A DNA stretch of 5,909 nt from CAZKYX01 sp964557125. GTDB taxonomy: Bacteria; Patescibacteriota; Microgenomatia; Levybacterales; GWA1-39-11. A model generated the notes under the pieces. That model had not been told where the DNA came from. It did not search any database and saw only the letters and a program-made list of their open reading frames with translations. The stretch covers positions 1 to 5,909 of the forward strand of contig CAZKYX010000050.1 of assembly GCA_964557125.1 (NCBI GenBank), given 5' to 3'. This document shows positions 1 through 5,753 of this stretch, piece after piece (the first letter of the stretch is position 1; every line of letters starts with the position of its first letter). The position numbers and the translations under genes were made by a program.

Positions 1-55
1 TAGGTTGTAGGTTGTAGGTTGTAGGTTGTAGGTTGTAGGTTGTAGGTTGTAGGTT
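1..55. repeat. TAGGTTG heptamer tandem repeat
   Basis: Seven perfect copies of the 7-mer TAGGTTG are followed by a partial eighth (TAGGTT), after which the sequence changes to CGAAGG. The array touches the window edge and may continue upstream. It lies downstream of the minus-strand ketosynthase gene and no coding sequence covers it. The copies are identical, so the array is either young or kept uniform by slippage. Such short arrays often break assemblies, so the copy number may not be exact. Function unknown. Confidence 0.95.
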
Positions 56-70
56 CGAAGGAATGTTTCT

Positions 71-94
71 AAAATCACACATCGGGAGTGTGAG
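71..94. repeat. 24-bp hairpin repeat, copy 1
   Basis: First of two exact 24-bp copies (the other is at 129-152). The core is the inverted repeat TCACAC-ATCGGGA-GTGTGA, a 6-bp stem with a 7-nt loop, with AAA before the stem and G after it on the plus strand. Read on the minus strand the hairpin is followed by TTTT, like a weak intrinsic terminator for the ketosynthase gene. The loop and flanks are conserved as well as the stem, which a simple terminator would not require. Confidence 0.85.
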
Positions 95-128
95 AGGCTG
101 GTAAAACATGGTTTAGGCTCAAAGCTCC

Positions 129-151
129 AAAATCACACATCGGGAGTGTGA
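129..151 (-). terminator. Possible intrinsic terminator of the ketosynthase gene
   Basis: On the minus strand, about 40 nt after the ketosynthase stop, the RNA could form a 6-bp hairpin (UCACAC/GUGUGA) followed directly by UUUU and then GG. The stem is short and only half G+C, and the U-run is only four, so termination would be weak. The second copy at 71-94, also followed by UUUU, could act as a back-up. The position after a gene end fits a terminator, but the exact sequence duplication leaves other roles open. Confidence 0.35.
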
Positions 152-152
152 G
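129..152. repeat. 24-bp hairpin repeat, copy 2
   Basis: Second exact copy of the 24-bp repeat, 58 bp from copy 1 start to start. The 34 bp between the copies shows no similarity to the flanking sequence. This copy lies about 40 bp past the stop codon of the minus-strand ketosynthase gene. The stem is TCACAC/GTGTGA and the loop is ATCGGGA, as in copy 1. Confidence 0.85.
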
Positions 153-190
153 GAACTAAACGCTGTATGCTTTCCTAACTAAACCCTAAT

Positions 191-1687
191 TTAAGGCCTC
201 TGAAACATCATAGCGGAGTTGTACCCATGGAATCCGTAGGCAACTACTAAATTGTTGTAATTAACACCAGAGTAAGGGGTTTTTCTAATAGGTTGCAGGA
301 GGTTTTCAATTCCTTCATTCAGCATTTTTTCTTTTTCATCCAGTTTTTCTAAATCCCCTATGTGCATTTGAGGATTATCAAGATTTCGAATATGTGGGAC
401 AAGATTGTATTCAAAGGACTGAATTGAGCTTACTGCATTTATCGCACCTGCTGCACCGAAAAGATGACCCATATTACTTTTAATAGCAGCAACTGGAGTC
501 TCACTCATTAATTCGTCTCCTAATAAATTGCGCAGCATCCATGCCTCACGACCGTCCCCAACCATAGTTGATGTTGCATGTGCCCAAAAAACATCAGGTC
601 TAACAAATTTTTTCGTGTGGATATCGTAAAGCGCTTGTGCACATGTTCTTGAAACATTATCTATATCAATTTCTGTCGGATTTCCTCCATCCATTGATTT
701 GGAAAAGCCGCCAACTTTTGCAAGAATATTTGCACCTCTCCTTTCTGCATGTGCGCGACTTTCCATCACTACAATTGCCGCTCCTGCCCCCATTACAAAT
801 CCTTGTCTGTCCCTGTCAAACGGTCGACTTGCTTTGTCTGGCTCATCATTGTATCGAGACAGCACTCCCATTTTTCCAAAAAGACCTATCCCAATTTTTC
901 CTGTTCCTATATTCTTCGGGTCAGACAAAATATCCTCACACCCACCTGCAATTACAATGTCAGCCCTCCCACTTCGAATTTTTTCAGCACCATCGACAAT
1001 ACTTGAAAGCCCAGTTGCGCACGCCTCAACGCTTCCCCCTCCCCATCCTTGTGCACCAAATTTAATGGCGATATTGCCAGCAATTCCTTCAGGAAATACT
1101 TCAAGACCCAAGAAAGGACTAATGCGTCTCGAATTTTTTCGCATTTTTGTTTCTGTTTTTTCATCAATTTCATTAATCATCACATCATTTTTATTAAGTC
1201 CTGAATACAAAACATCATTCGCTTCTATAATGTCAGGAGCGCTGGCAATGCCCGATGCAACCCAGCTTGCAAGTCTTCTTCTGTCAATTGAATCTTTTAA
1301 TTTTCCATTTTCATCGGTCAGTCCTGCCCTTTTCATAGCTTCCATTGAGACATAAAGCGCCATTGCAGAGACTTGAGAAATTCCTCGTAATTCTCGTCTG
1401 TCAAAGTGTTCTGAAGGATTAAAATTTATAGGTGACGCTATATTTGCCGTATCATTACTTGCGGCATATTTCTTAATTGAAGATTCACCATTGAGAAGAG
1501 CTTCATACGTTGCCTTTGCATCTCCAAACGGAGTAAGAGCTGCATAGCCGGTAACTACAATTTCATCGGTTGGAGTCGGCTCTACATCGGCTTTTAGTTC
1601 CAAAGCCCTCATTCTTAGATAGTCGTTTTCTTTTCCCATGTCACCAATGTAGTCTAAAACATACCACATGTATGTAGTCTTTGACAC
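191..1687 (-). CDS. Beta-ketoacyl-ACP synthase (FabF/KAS II-like), divergent
   Basis: Thiolase-fold condensing enzyme of 498 aa, expected to join an acyl thioester to malonyl-ACP by decarboxylative Claisen condensation. The KS fold begins near residue 41 (DEIVVTG). All catalytic residues are present: Cys223 in VEACATG, His370 in HATST, Lys403 and His408 in IKSNMGH, then GAAGA. It is longer than usual FabF (about 410 aa) because of a 40-residue N-terminal extension, extra residues around 160-182 and an acidic/lysine-rich insert around 444-466. The C-terminal GFGGTN loop is altered to GFHGYN (485-490). The first possible start is GTG at 1687 with no Shine-Dalgarno; ATG codons at 1669 and 1639 are alternatives. 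It is divergent from a methyltransferase gene. No ACP, reductase, dehydratase or acyltransferase gene is in view, so a role in ordinary fatty-acid synthesis is not shown; a specialised lipid or polyketide-like role is inference. I give no gene symbol because orthology to fabF is doubtful. Confidence 0.9.
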   Translation of the reverse strand: MSKTTYMWYVLDYIGDMGKENDYLRMRALELKADVEPTPTDEIVVTGYAALTPFGDAKATYEALLNGESSIKKYAASNDTANIASPINFNPSEHFDRRELRGISQVSAMALYVSMEAMKRAGLTDENGKLKDSIDRRRLASWVASGIASAPDIIEANDVLYSGLNKNDVMINEIDEKTETKMRKNSRRISPFLGLEVFPEGIAGNIAIKFGAQGWGGGSVEACATGLSSIVDGAEKIRSGRADIVIAGGCEDILSDPKNIGTGKIGIGLFGKMGVLSRYNDEPDKASRPFDRDRQGFVMGAGAAIVVMESRAHAERRGANILAKVGGFSKSMDGGNPTEIDIDNVSRTCAQALYDIHTKKFVRPDVFWAHATSTMVGDGREAWMLRNLLGDELMSETPVAAIKSNMGHLFGAAGAINAVSSIQSFEYNLVPHIRNLDNPQMHIGDLEKLDEKEKMLNEGIENLLQPIRKTPYSGVNYNNLVVAYGFHGYNSAMMFQRP

Positions 1688-1696
1688 CGGCAGATT

Positions 1697-1725
1697 GTTA
1701 TCTTGGTTACAGACTACTTGTTAAA
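1697..1725 (-). promoter_or_regulatory. Candidate promoter of the ketosynthase gene
   Basis: On the minus strand, TTTAAC (1725-1720) and GATAAC (1702-1697) are separated by 17 bp, matching the sigma-70 consensus at 3/6 and 4/6. The -10-like box ends 9 nt before the GTG at 1687, so a transcript would have almost no leader. Weak; the 76-bp divergent spacer is AT-rich and other matches are possible, for example TATAGA around 1731-1736. Confidence 0.25.
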
Positions 1726-1751
1726 GTGTTTCTATATTTAATTCATAGGTT

Positions 1752-1757
1752 TACAAT
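1752..1757 (+). promoter_or_regulatory. -10-like box of the methyltransferase gene
   Basis: TACAAT matches the TATAAT consensus at 5 of 6 and is followed by six bases and then the ATG at 1764. Transcription would start at or next to the start codon, giving a leaderless mRNA. The best -35 candidate, 17 bp upstream (TTTCTA, 1729-1734), is poor. There is no Shine-Dalgarno before this ATG, which agrees with a leaderless start. Confidence 0.35.
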
Positions 1758-1763
1758 GAATAT

Positions 1764-2606
1764 ATGGGAAAAGAACAAGCATCTAACCAACCAGAAACAC
1801 AGCACCATTCCTACGAGGACTTTACACAACGCCCTTTTTATAGGGAAATAAATAGACAAACCATAAGTTTGATCGAAGACTTTTCCTGCGAAACGCTTGA
1901 CATAGCAACAGGGACAGGGGGAATAATTGAAATTCTTCTTGAAGAGGATAAGCTCGTGCTTCCCGCCCACAATGTTCTGGGTCTTGATATTGATCAAGGG
2001 GCACTTGATGAAGCTGCAAAGAAGTTTGACAACAGCAGACCATGGCGTAACTATGAATTTAAGAAAAGTGGTGCTGAGGCATTGGATGCGCCCGATGACT
2101 ATTTTGATCTGGTAACATTTTGCAATGCGATACATTTAACAGATGTTCCTGTCTCTCTAAAGGAAGTATACAGAGTACTGACATCTGGTGGTCTATTTGT
2201 AGCAAATAGCGCATTTGTCGATGGTCTTGCCTATCCAAATGAAGATGCACAAAAGCTTTGGATAAATGGACTCGGAGTAGGGGCTATGAAAAAAGCAATG
2301 AGAGCAGGATTTAGGCCTGAACGTAATACCGACTTTGTAACATACAAAGTTGAGGATTATGCAAGAATGGCAGAAGAGGCAGGGTTTGTAGATGTAAAAA
2401 CTTCCGTTATTGAAGCTCAGATGAACAAAGAGGACGTTCTTGCAATTTGCCATTATGATGAATTCGCATCAGGAGTCTTAAAAGGTGTACCACTTGAAGT
2501 TGCTCACAAAGCACTTCGTGAAACAGCTGAGGAAATATTTACAAGAATTGGCGAGGATGGAACATTCCCTCGTAATTGGATGGTGCTTACTGCCAAGAAA
2601 GACTAG
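1764..2606 (+). CDS. Class I SAM-dependent methyltransferase
   Basis: Protein of 280 aa with a Rossmann-type methyltransferase core (Methyltransf_11/25 type). Motif I, the SAM-binding glycine-rich loop, is LDIATGTGG at 45-53. The acidic residue ending strand 2 is in GLDID (73-77). SGAEALDAP (102-110) matches the adenine-contacting segment, FDLVTFCNAIH (114-124) is strand 4, and VYRVLTSGGLFV (135-146) is the usual post-core helix and strand. Residues 150-280, mostly helical, probably form the substrate cap or dimer surface. The N-terminal PFYREINRQTI (24-34) resembles the lead-in helix of small-molecule methyltransferases. The substrate cannot be told from sequence. The gene is divergent from the ketosynthase, which hints that it modifies the product of that enzyme or its carrier-bound intermediate (inference). 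The ATG lacks a Shine-Dalgarno. The stop overlaps the stop of the convergent gene. Confidence 0.9.
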   Translation: MGKEQASNQPETQHHSYEDFTQRPFYREINRQTISLIEDFSCETLDIATGTGGIIEILLEEDKLVLPAHNVLGLDIDQGALDEAAKKFDNSRPWRNYEFKKSGAEALDAPDDYFDLVTFCNAIHLTDVPVSLKEVYRVLTSGGLFVANSAFVDGLAYPNEDAQKLWINGLGVGAMKKAMRAGFRPERNTDFVTYKVEDYARMAEEAGFVDVKTSVIEAQMNKEDVLAICHYDEFASGVLKGVPLEVAHKALRETAEEIFTRIGEDGTFPRNWMVLTAKKD

Positions 2607-2935
2607 TTACTCACTTTTTTGGAAGAAAGGATATCTTCTAAAAGTTTTTGTTTTAAATCATTCGCAGCTGCTTTAATTTTATCTTCAATATTTTCAGTTT
2701 TTTCATGTATAAAATTCCAAATTTTTTCGTGATCATCTTCAAGAACTTGTTGCAGTAGGGTCTTTTTATCTTCAGGTTGTAATTCTGAAAGTACCGCATC
2801 TAGAACCTTGTGATGCATTGCTCTTTCAATAAGCTCGATAATATGCTTTTTTTCCTCCTCATTCATATTCATCCCCTCAAGTTCTACATGAATTGTGTGT
2901 GTTTCCGTGATGTGGCTGTGAAAGTGTTTTTTCAT
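2603..2935 (-). CDS. Short helical DUF5663-like protein
   Basis: Protein of 110 aa, probably all-helical from about residue 24. The pattern, an E/K-rich helix, then VLDAVLSELQPEDKKTLLQQ (44-63), then a DHEKIWNFIHEKTENIEDKI segment (68-87) and a final lysine-rich amphipathic helix, resembles DUF5663, a small domain I associate with Patescibacteria; recognition is by eye. Function unknown. The first 23 residues are different: His-rich (H4, H6, H8, H13, H16) with an alternating beta-strand pattern. Two starts are possible: ATG 2935, 5 bp after the upstream gene with no Shine-Dalgarno, or ATG 2866 (87 aa), which has GAGGGG six bases upstream. It is the last gene of the minus-strand cluster; its TAG shares the CTAG with the stop of the convergent methyltransferase, leaving no room for a separate terminator. 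Confidence 0.75.
   Translation of the reverse strand: MKKHFHSHITETHTIHVELEGMNMNEEEKKHIIELIERAMHHKVLDAVLSELQPEDKKTLLQQVLEDDHEKIWNFIHEKTENIEDKIKAAANDLKQKLLEDILSSKKVSN
2873..2878 (-). promoter_or_regulatory. Shine-Dalgarno for an internal start (ATG 2866)
   Basis: GAGGGG on the minus strand lies 6 nt before the in-frame ATG at 2866, good spacing, and directly abuts another in-frame ATG at 2872. It is the clearest ribosome-binding site in this gene and supports an 87-aa form that begins MNEEEKKH, just at the helical domain. It does not exclude the longer form starting at 2935. Confidence 0.45.
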
Positions 2936-2940
2936 GAAAT

Positions 2941-3825
2941 TTAAACGTTTGATTTTGGATCAATAGGTCCTAAAGGAATTTTGTTTTCAGGGTCATCAAT
3001 AAAAAAGTATAGCACAGTGCCCCTTGACCTTCCGTCCACTCTTTCTAGATGTTTCATTATTTCTGGCGAGCCGCCTAAGTGCTTACCAGTCCACTTGGCT
3101 GGTCCAGCGTCCCCGATAACTGCAACGACTGCTCGTCCGTTCTGGGGATTTACTACAAGCATTTTATGAAACTTAAAAAAATCTCGGTACTCACGAGTGT
3201 TCTGAGAGTACTCAGGGACCAAAAATGTTTGAACAGCGATATAGTACTTTTCTTTATCTATTTCTTCCTGAGTCATGGTGTCTTTCGAGTTGGCAAAATA
3301 CCCAAATGCTCCTCGTCCTGGTGCCATTCCAGACTTCCCGACCAAAATATTTTCTTCAGGTGTCTTAAAATGAGATTCCATAGTATCTCCTGCATATCGC
3401 ATGAGATGCTGCTCTGCTCCAATAAGTCCGTACGTATTTTGCAGTCGTTTTCCGTCTATTGATGGTTCTACGGTAAGTTCGTAATTTTCAGTAAGAATTC
3501 GTGCAATTTCATTTTCTTGATTTATTGATAAATCAAAATTATCTTTTGGAAGGACACTGTCTAGTTGCCCAACAAGAAAAATATTTTCCTTAATGTCTAA
3601 AAATTGTTGTTGGGACGAATTTGTTCCTCCTGATGAGAGCATTGGCATAACAGGGGCTGATAAAAGCATAACTCCACTCATAGCGCCTGCAGCAAGTTGA
3701 GCTGTATTGGTGGCAAGCCATTCAAATGCCTCTTTGTGTTTTGTGGCAAGGGTATCTTTAATCTCTTGATGACGCTCTTCAATTTTTCCTTTAAGAATAT
3801 GGAAAGTGGAGGGGTTGTTAGTCAT
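2941..3825 (-). CDS. Membrane-associated protein with DPBB-like C-terminus
   Basis: Unnamed protein of 294 aa. Residues 8-40 form a charged helix (KIEERHQEIKDTLATKHKEA), then 42-62 is a hydrophobic Ala/Met/Leu segment that could be a membrane anchor or uncleaved signal, followed by a Ser/Gly/Gln linker. Residues 128-294 look like a folded domain, with YGLIGAEQHLMRYAGD (132-147), SGMAPGRGAFGYF (165-177) and a C-terminal block with NPQNGRAVVAVIGDAGP (226-242) and LGGSPEIM (250-257). That block reads like the double-psi beta-barrel core of RlpA/expansin-type proteins (NPxNGR..V.V.DxGP...LSP), with Asp239 in the position of their conserved acid; this is inference. I recall similar proteins in Patescibacteria but know no assigned function. 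A start at ATG 3897 (318 aa) has AAAGGG 8 nt upstream but overlaps the SGNH gene by 46 bp. I prefer ATG 3825, which leaves a 26-bp gap and starts at the charged helix. Confidence 0.8.
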   Translation of the reverse strand: MTNNPSTFHILKGKIEERHQEIKDTLATKHKEAFEWLATNTAQLAAGAMSGVMLLSAPVMPMLSSGGTNSSQQQFLDIKENIFLVGQLDSVLPKDNFDLSINQENEIARILTENYELTVEPSIDGKRLQNTYGLIGAEQHLMRYAGDTMESHFKTPEENILVGKSGMAPGRGAFGYFANSKDTMTQEEIDKEKYYIAVQTFLVPEYSQNTREYRDFFKFHKMLVVNPQNGRAVVAVIGDAGPAKWTGKHLGGSPEIMKHLERVDGRSRGTVLYFFIDDPENKIPLGPIDPKSNV

Positions 3826-3851
3826 GAATAATTCTATTGTATCAAAAGAGA

Positions 3852-4550
3852 CTATCGTATATGTTCTTCCATTACAGTCCAGAAAGTTTGTGCCCATAAT
3901 TCGTGCCCTTTATTGTTGGGATGGAAAAAATCAAAGTCATAGTATGCTCCTTCTTTACTGTAAAGAAATGTTGGTGCATGAAGAGGCACAATCCTTAGTG
4001 AATTTGCTTCTGCCATGGTGGCAAGTTCTGCATTAATTTCAATTACTTTATCATCTACTATGCCCCATCGGTATGCTGGCACTTCAGCAATAAAAGTTCC
4101 AGCAGGAAGAAGTGGAGTAAGTATTTCAAATTGCCTTACGATATCCTCAACTGGGGTATTTCGAATTGCATCATTGGCTCCAACCGAAAGAATATAGTAT
4201 CTTCCATCTATTCCTTCAAGTTGAGGAATTTGCTGACTGATTACTTGTGCTACTCCAGCACCTGCAACGCTAAGGTTTTTCACAAGAACGCTTTTTCCCG
4301 TCTTTTCAGATATCTTCGTTGTTAGGAGATTTACATATCCATTTTCAGGTAGTGTGGCACCTATACTTTGCGCCGCAGAGTCCCCAAGAACAACAAGTAC
4401 AACTTCTCCTTGCAAGTGTGAGCGCGTGTCCCAGTATTCTTTTGCATTGTTAACGATATGCTTGTAACGAAGCATAACCGATGTTCCGACAAGAACGACA
4501 GTTAGTATGAGAACTATTAGTAAAAAGAAAAATCCTTTTAGAAATTGCAT
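3852..4550 (-). CDS. Membrane-anchored SGNH/GDSL hydrolase
   Basis: Protein of 232 aa, a serine esterase/lipase-type hydrolase with an N-terminal membrane segment (about 5-26) that puts the catalytic domain outside the membrane. The blocks are in order: block I VVLGDSAAQ with nucleophile Ser58; block II SVAGAG (94-99) with oxyanion Gly; block III GANDAI with Asn126; block V DFFHPN with Asp207 and His210. So the catalytic triad and oxyanion residues are complete. Relatives deacetylate or deacylate sugars, peptidoglycan or lipids; the exact substrate cannot be read. It starts 10 bp after the glycosidase gene on the same strand and is followed by the DPBB-like protein gene, so all three may act on one surface glycan (inference). 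No cysteine follows the hydrophobic segment, so it is not a lipoprotein. The ATG at 4550 directly precedes the membrane segment; upstream purines (AAGAAG) are too distant to be a strong Shine-Dalgarno. Confidence 0.9.
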   Translation of the reverse strand: MQFLKGFFFLLIVLILTVVLVGTSVMLRYKHIVNNAKEYWDTRSHLQGEVVLVVLGDSAAQSIGATLPENGYVNLLTTKISEKTGKSVLVKNLSVAGAGVAQVISQQIPQLEGIDGRYYILSVGANDAIRNTPVEDIVRQFEILTPLLPAGTFIAEVPAYRWGIVDDKVIEINAELATMAEANSLRIVPLHAPTFLYSKEGAYYDFDFFHPNNKGHELWAQTFWTVMEEHIR

Positions 4551-4560
4551 AATATTTTAT

Positions 4561-5745
4561 TTATCTTCTTTGAAATAGTACAGCATTTGGAATATTTCTA
4601 CCTGGTCCAACTTTGTATCCACCACTCCACAGGGCAGTTGAGCCACCGCTGTCTAAATTAAGAGCGTCGGTAAGTTCGAGTGTTTTTAAAACATGACCAA
4701 CCTCTGCAACCGTTGCATTGTGAACTACCCCAATATATATCTTGTTTCCATTAGCGCCTACAAAACTTCTGGCTCCTCGGCTTCCCTTTTTAGGGTCTCC
4801 ATCACCCCCGAATGTTATATTTCCTCCAGATAGTAAGAGAGGCTGATTGGCAATAACTCCATCAACCCCAGTGTCCCTTCCCCAACCGGATGACTGACCA
4901 ATAAATCTCGCAAACCCGCTTCCAAATACAGCAACTGGGACGGTGCTGTATGCATTGTTGTCAGAGTTAAAATAAACTTTGTTTTTGTTCATGGCTAGGG
5001 TATCAAAGGAATTTGTTTTGCCGGCACATGATGGATAAGACTCAGGACAAAAATATGAACCATTTACACCAGCATACGCTCCACTTCTTGCTGCATAGTC
5101 CGAAAGCGCCATAACAGGACAGTTGTTGGCGCACGTGGAATCAGAAGCCGTATCAATAATTACACGAGTTGAGGAAAGGTCTCCGCTAATAATGTCTACC
5201 AAAAACTCACCGACATCTGAATTCACTTTTTGTCTGCTATATCCGCTTGCGGGTGCGTTATTACTTTCTTTTACATTTGCTGGTATTGAAAATTGAGAAG
5301 TAATCTTCGCATTTTCAGCAGCTATTTTTCCATCAAGCTCTTTAAGGTTTGCGGCTGCTGAAGAGTAGTTTCGTTTTGAAAGAAGGCTTAGTGCTTCTGA
5401 GAGTAGCTTGTCAAGGGAGGCGGTATCTTTTGTTTTTGTCTTTAAATCAAGGAGTGATTCGTAAGTAATAACTGTTTTGTCATATGTCTTTTGAATGTTG
5501 ACTATTTCCTCTTCAAGCGCATCGTTTCGTTTTATCTGATCAACATTCTTAAGTTCATCAAGTGCCTTTTTGGCTTCCTGCAACTGCTTGCTTAGTTTTT
5601 CAATAGTTGTCTCATGCCTTGTGTTAGAGTTTTGCAGTATGCTATAAAATACTGCTGTAAAAATTACACCGAGTACAACGAATATGATAAGAACCGTTTT
5701 GGGTGAGAGATTTTTCTGAAATACTTTGGGAAAAGCGGAGCTCAT
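4561..5745 (-). CDS. Phosphodiester glycosidase family (NAGPA domain) protein
   Basis: Protein of 394 aa. A short cytoplasmic tail is followed by a membrane segment (17-37), a long Lys/Glu-rich probable coiled coil (41-155), a Ser/Asn/Pro linker, and a NAGPA-type domain (about 178-394). Diagnostic motifs are AGVNGSYF (225-232), RSFVGANG (327-334), ALNLDSGGSTALW (361-373) and GRNIPNAVLF (382-391). This family includes the human enzyme that removes GlcNAc from phosphodiester-linked mannose, and bacterial proteins linked to exopolysaccharide or teichoic acid. The common NLDGGGS motif is NLDSGGS here. Four cysteines (205, 209, 233, 240) lie close to the motif region and could form disulfides outside the cell. 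The reading frame extends up to an ATG at 5832, but that would cover 74 bp of the divergent uracil-DNA glycosylase; ATG 5745 gives a normal tail-membrane layout and is chosen. It heads the minus-strand cluster. Confidence 0.88.
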   Translation of the reverse strand: MSSAFPKVFQKNLSPKTVLIIFVVLGVIFTAVFYSILQNSNTRHETTIEKLSKQLQEAKKALDELKNVDQIKRNDALEEEIVNIQKTYDKTVITYESLLDLKTKTKDTASLDKLLSEALSLLSKRNYSSAAANLKELDGKIAAENAKITSQFSIPANVKESNNAPASGYSRQKVNSDVGEFLVDIISGDLSSTRVIIDTASDSTCANNCPVMALSDYAARSGAYAGVNGSYFCPESYPSCAGKTNSFDTLAMNKNKVYFNSDNNAYSTVPVAVFGSGFARFIGQSSGWGRDTGVDGVIANQPLLLSGGNITFGGDGDPKKGSRGARSFVGANGNKIYIGVVHNATVAEVGHVLKTLELTDALNLDSGGSTALWSGGYKVGPGRNIPNAVLFQRR

Positions 5746-5750
5746 ACACT
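5745..5750 (+). promoter_or_regulatory. Possible -10 box of the uracil-DNA glycosylase gene
   Basis: TACACT matches TATAAT at 4 of 6 and ends 8 nt before the ATG at 5759. No acceptable -35 box is seen upstream. It overlaps the start codon of the divergent glycosidase gene. Suggested mainly because it has the same spacing as the boxes before the other first-in-transcript genes. Confidence 0.2.
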
Positions 5751-5753
5751 TCA

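Noticed and set aside
1..55. Telomere-like repeat
   Set aside because: TAGGTTG resembles telomeric units only superficially; the flanking genes are bacterial and nothing suggests a linear chromosome end.
71..152. CRISPR array (24-bp palindromic repeats with a 34-bp spacer)
   Set aside because: Only two repeats, no third copy on either side at that spacing, and no cas genes in view. The length is short for a CRISPR repeat; a terminator or dispersed repeat is more likely.
637..1065. Plus-strand reading frame of 142 codons opposite the ketosynthase
   Set aside because: His/Leu/Gln-rich shadow translation with no motif or ribosome-binding site.
699..1355. Plus-strand reading frame of 218 codons opposite the ketosynthase
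   Set aside because: Low-complexity Ser/Pro/Ile-rich translation with no motif, fully antisense to a catalytically complete enzyme gene.
1688..1763. Riboswitch or small RNA in the divergent spacer
   Set aside because: Only 76 bp, AT-rich, with no stable hairpin or known riboswitch core visible.
1743..2135. Minus-strand reading frame of 130 codons opposite the methyltransferase
   Set aside because: Covers the SAM-binding motifs of a clear methyltransferase on the other strand; translation has no recognisable domain.
3079..3462. Plus-strand reading frame of 127 codons opposite the DPBB-like gene
   Set aside because: Antisense shadow of a patterned protein, with Cys/Ser/Phe-rich low-complexity translation.
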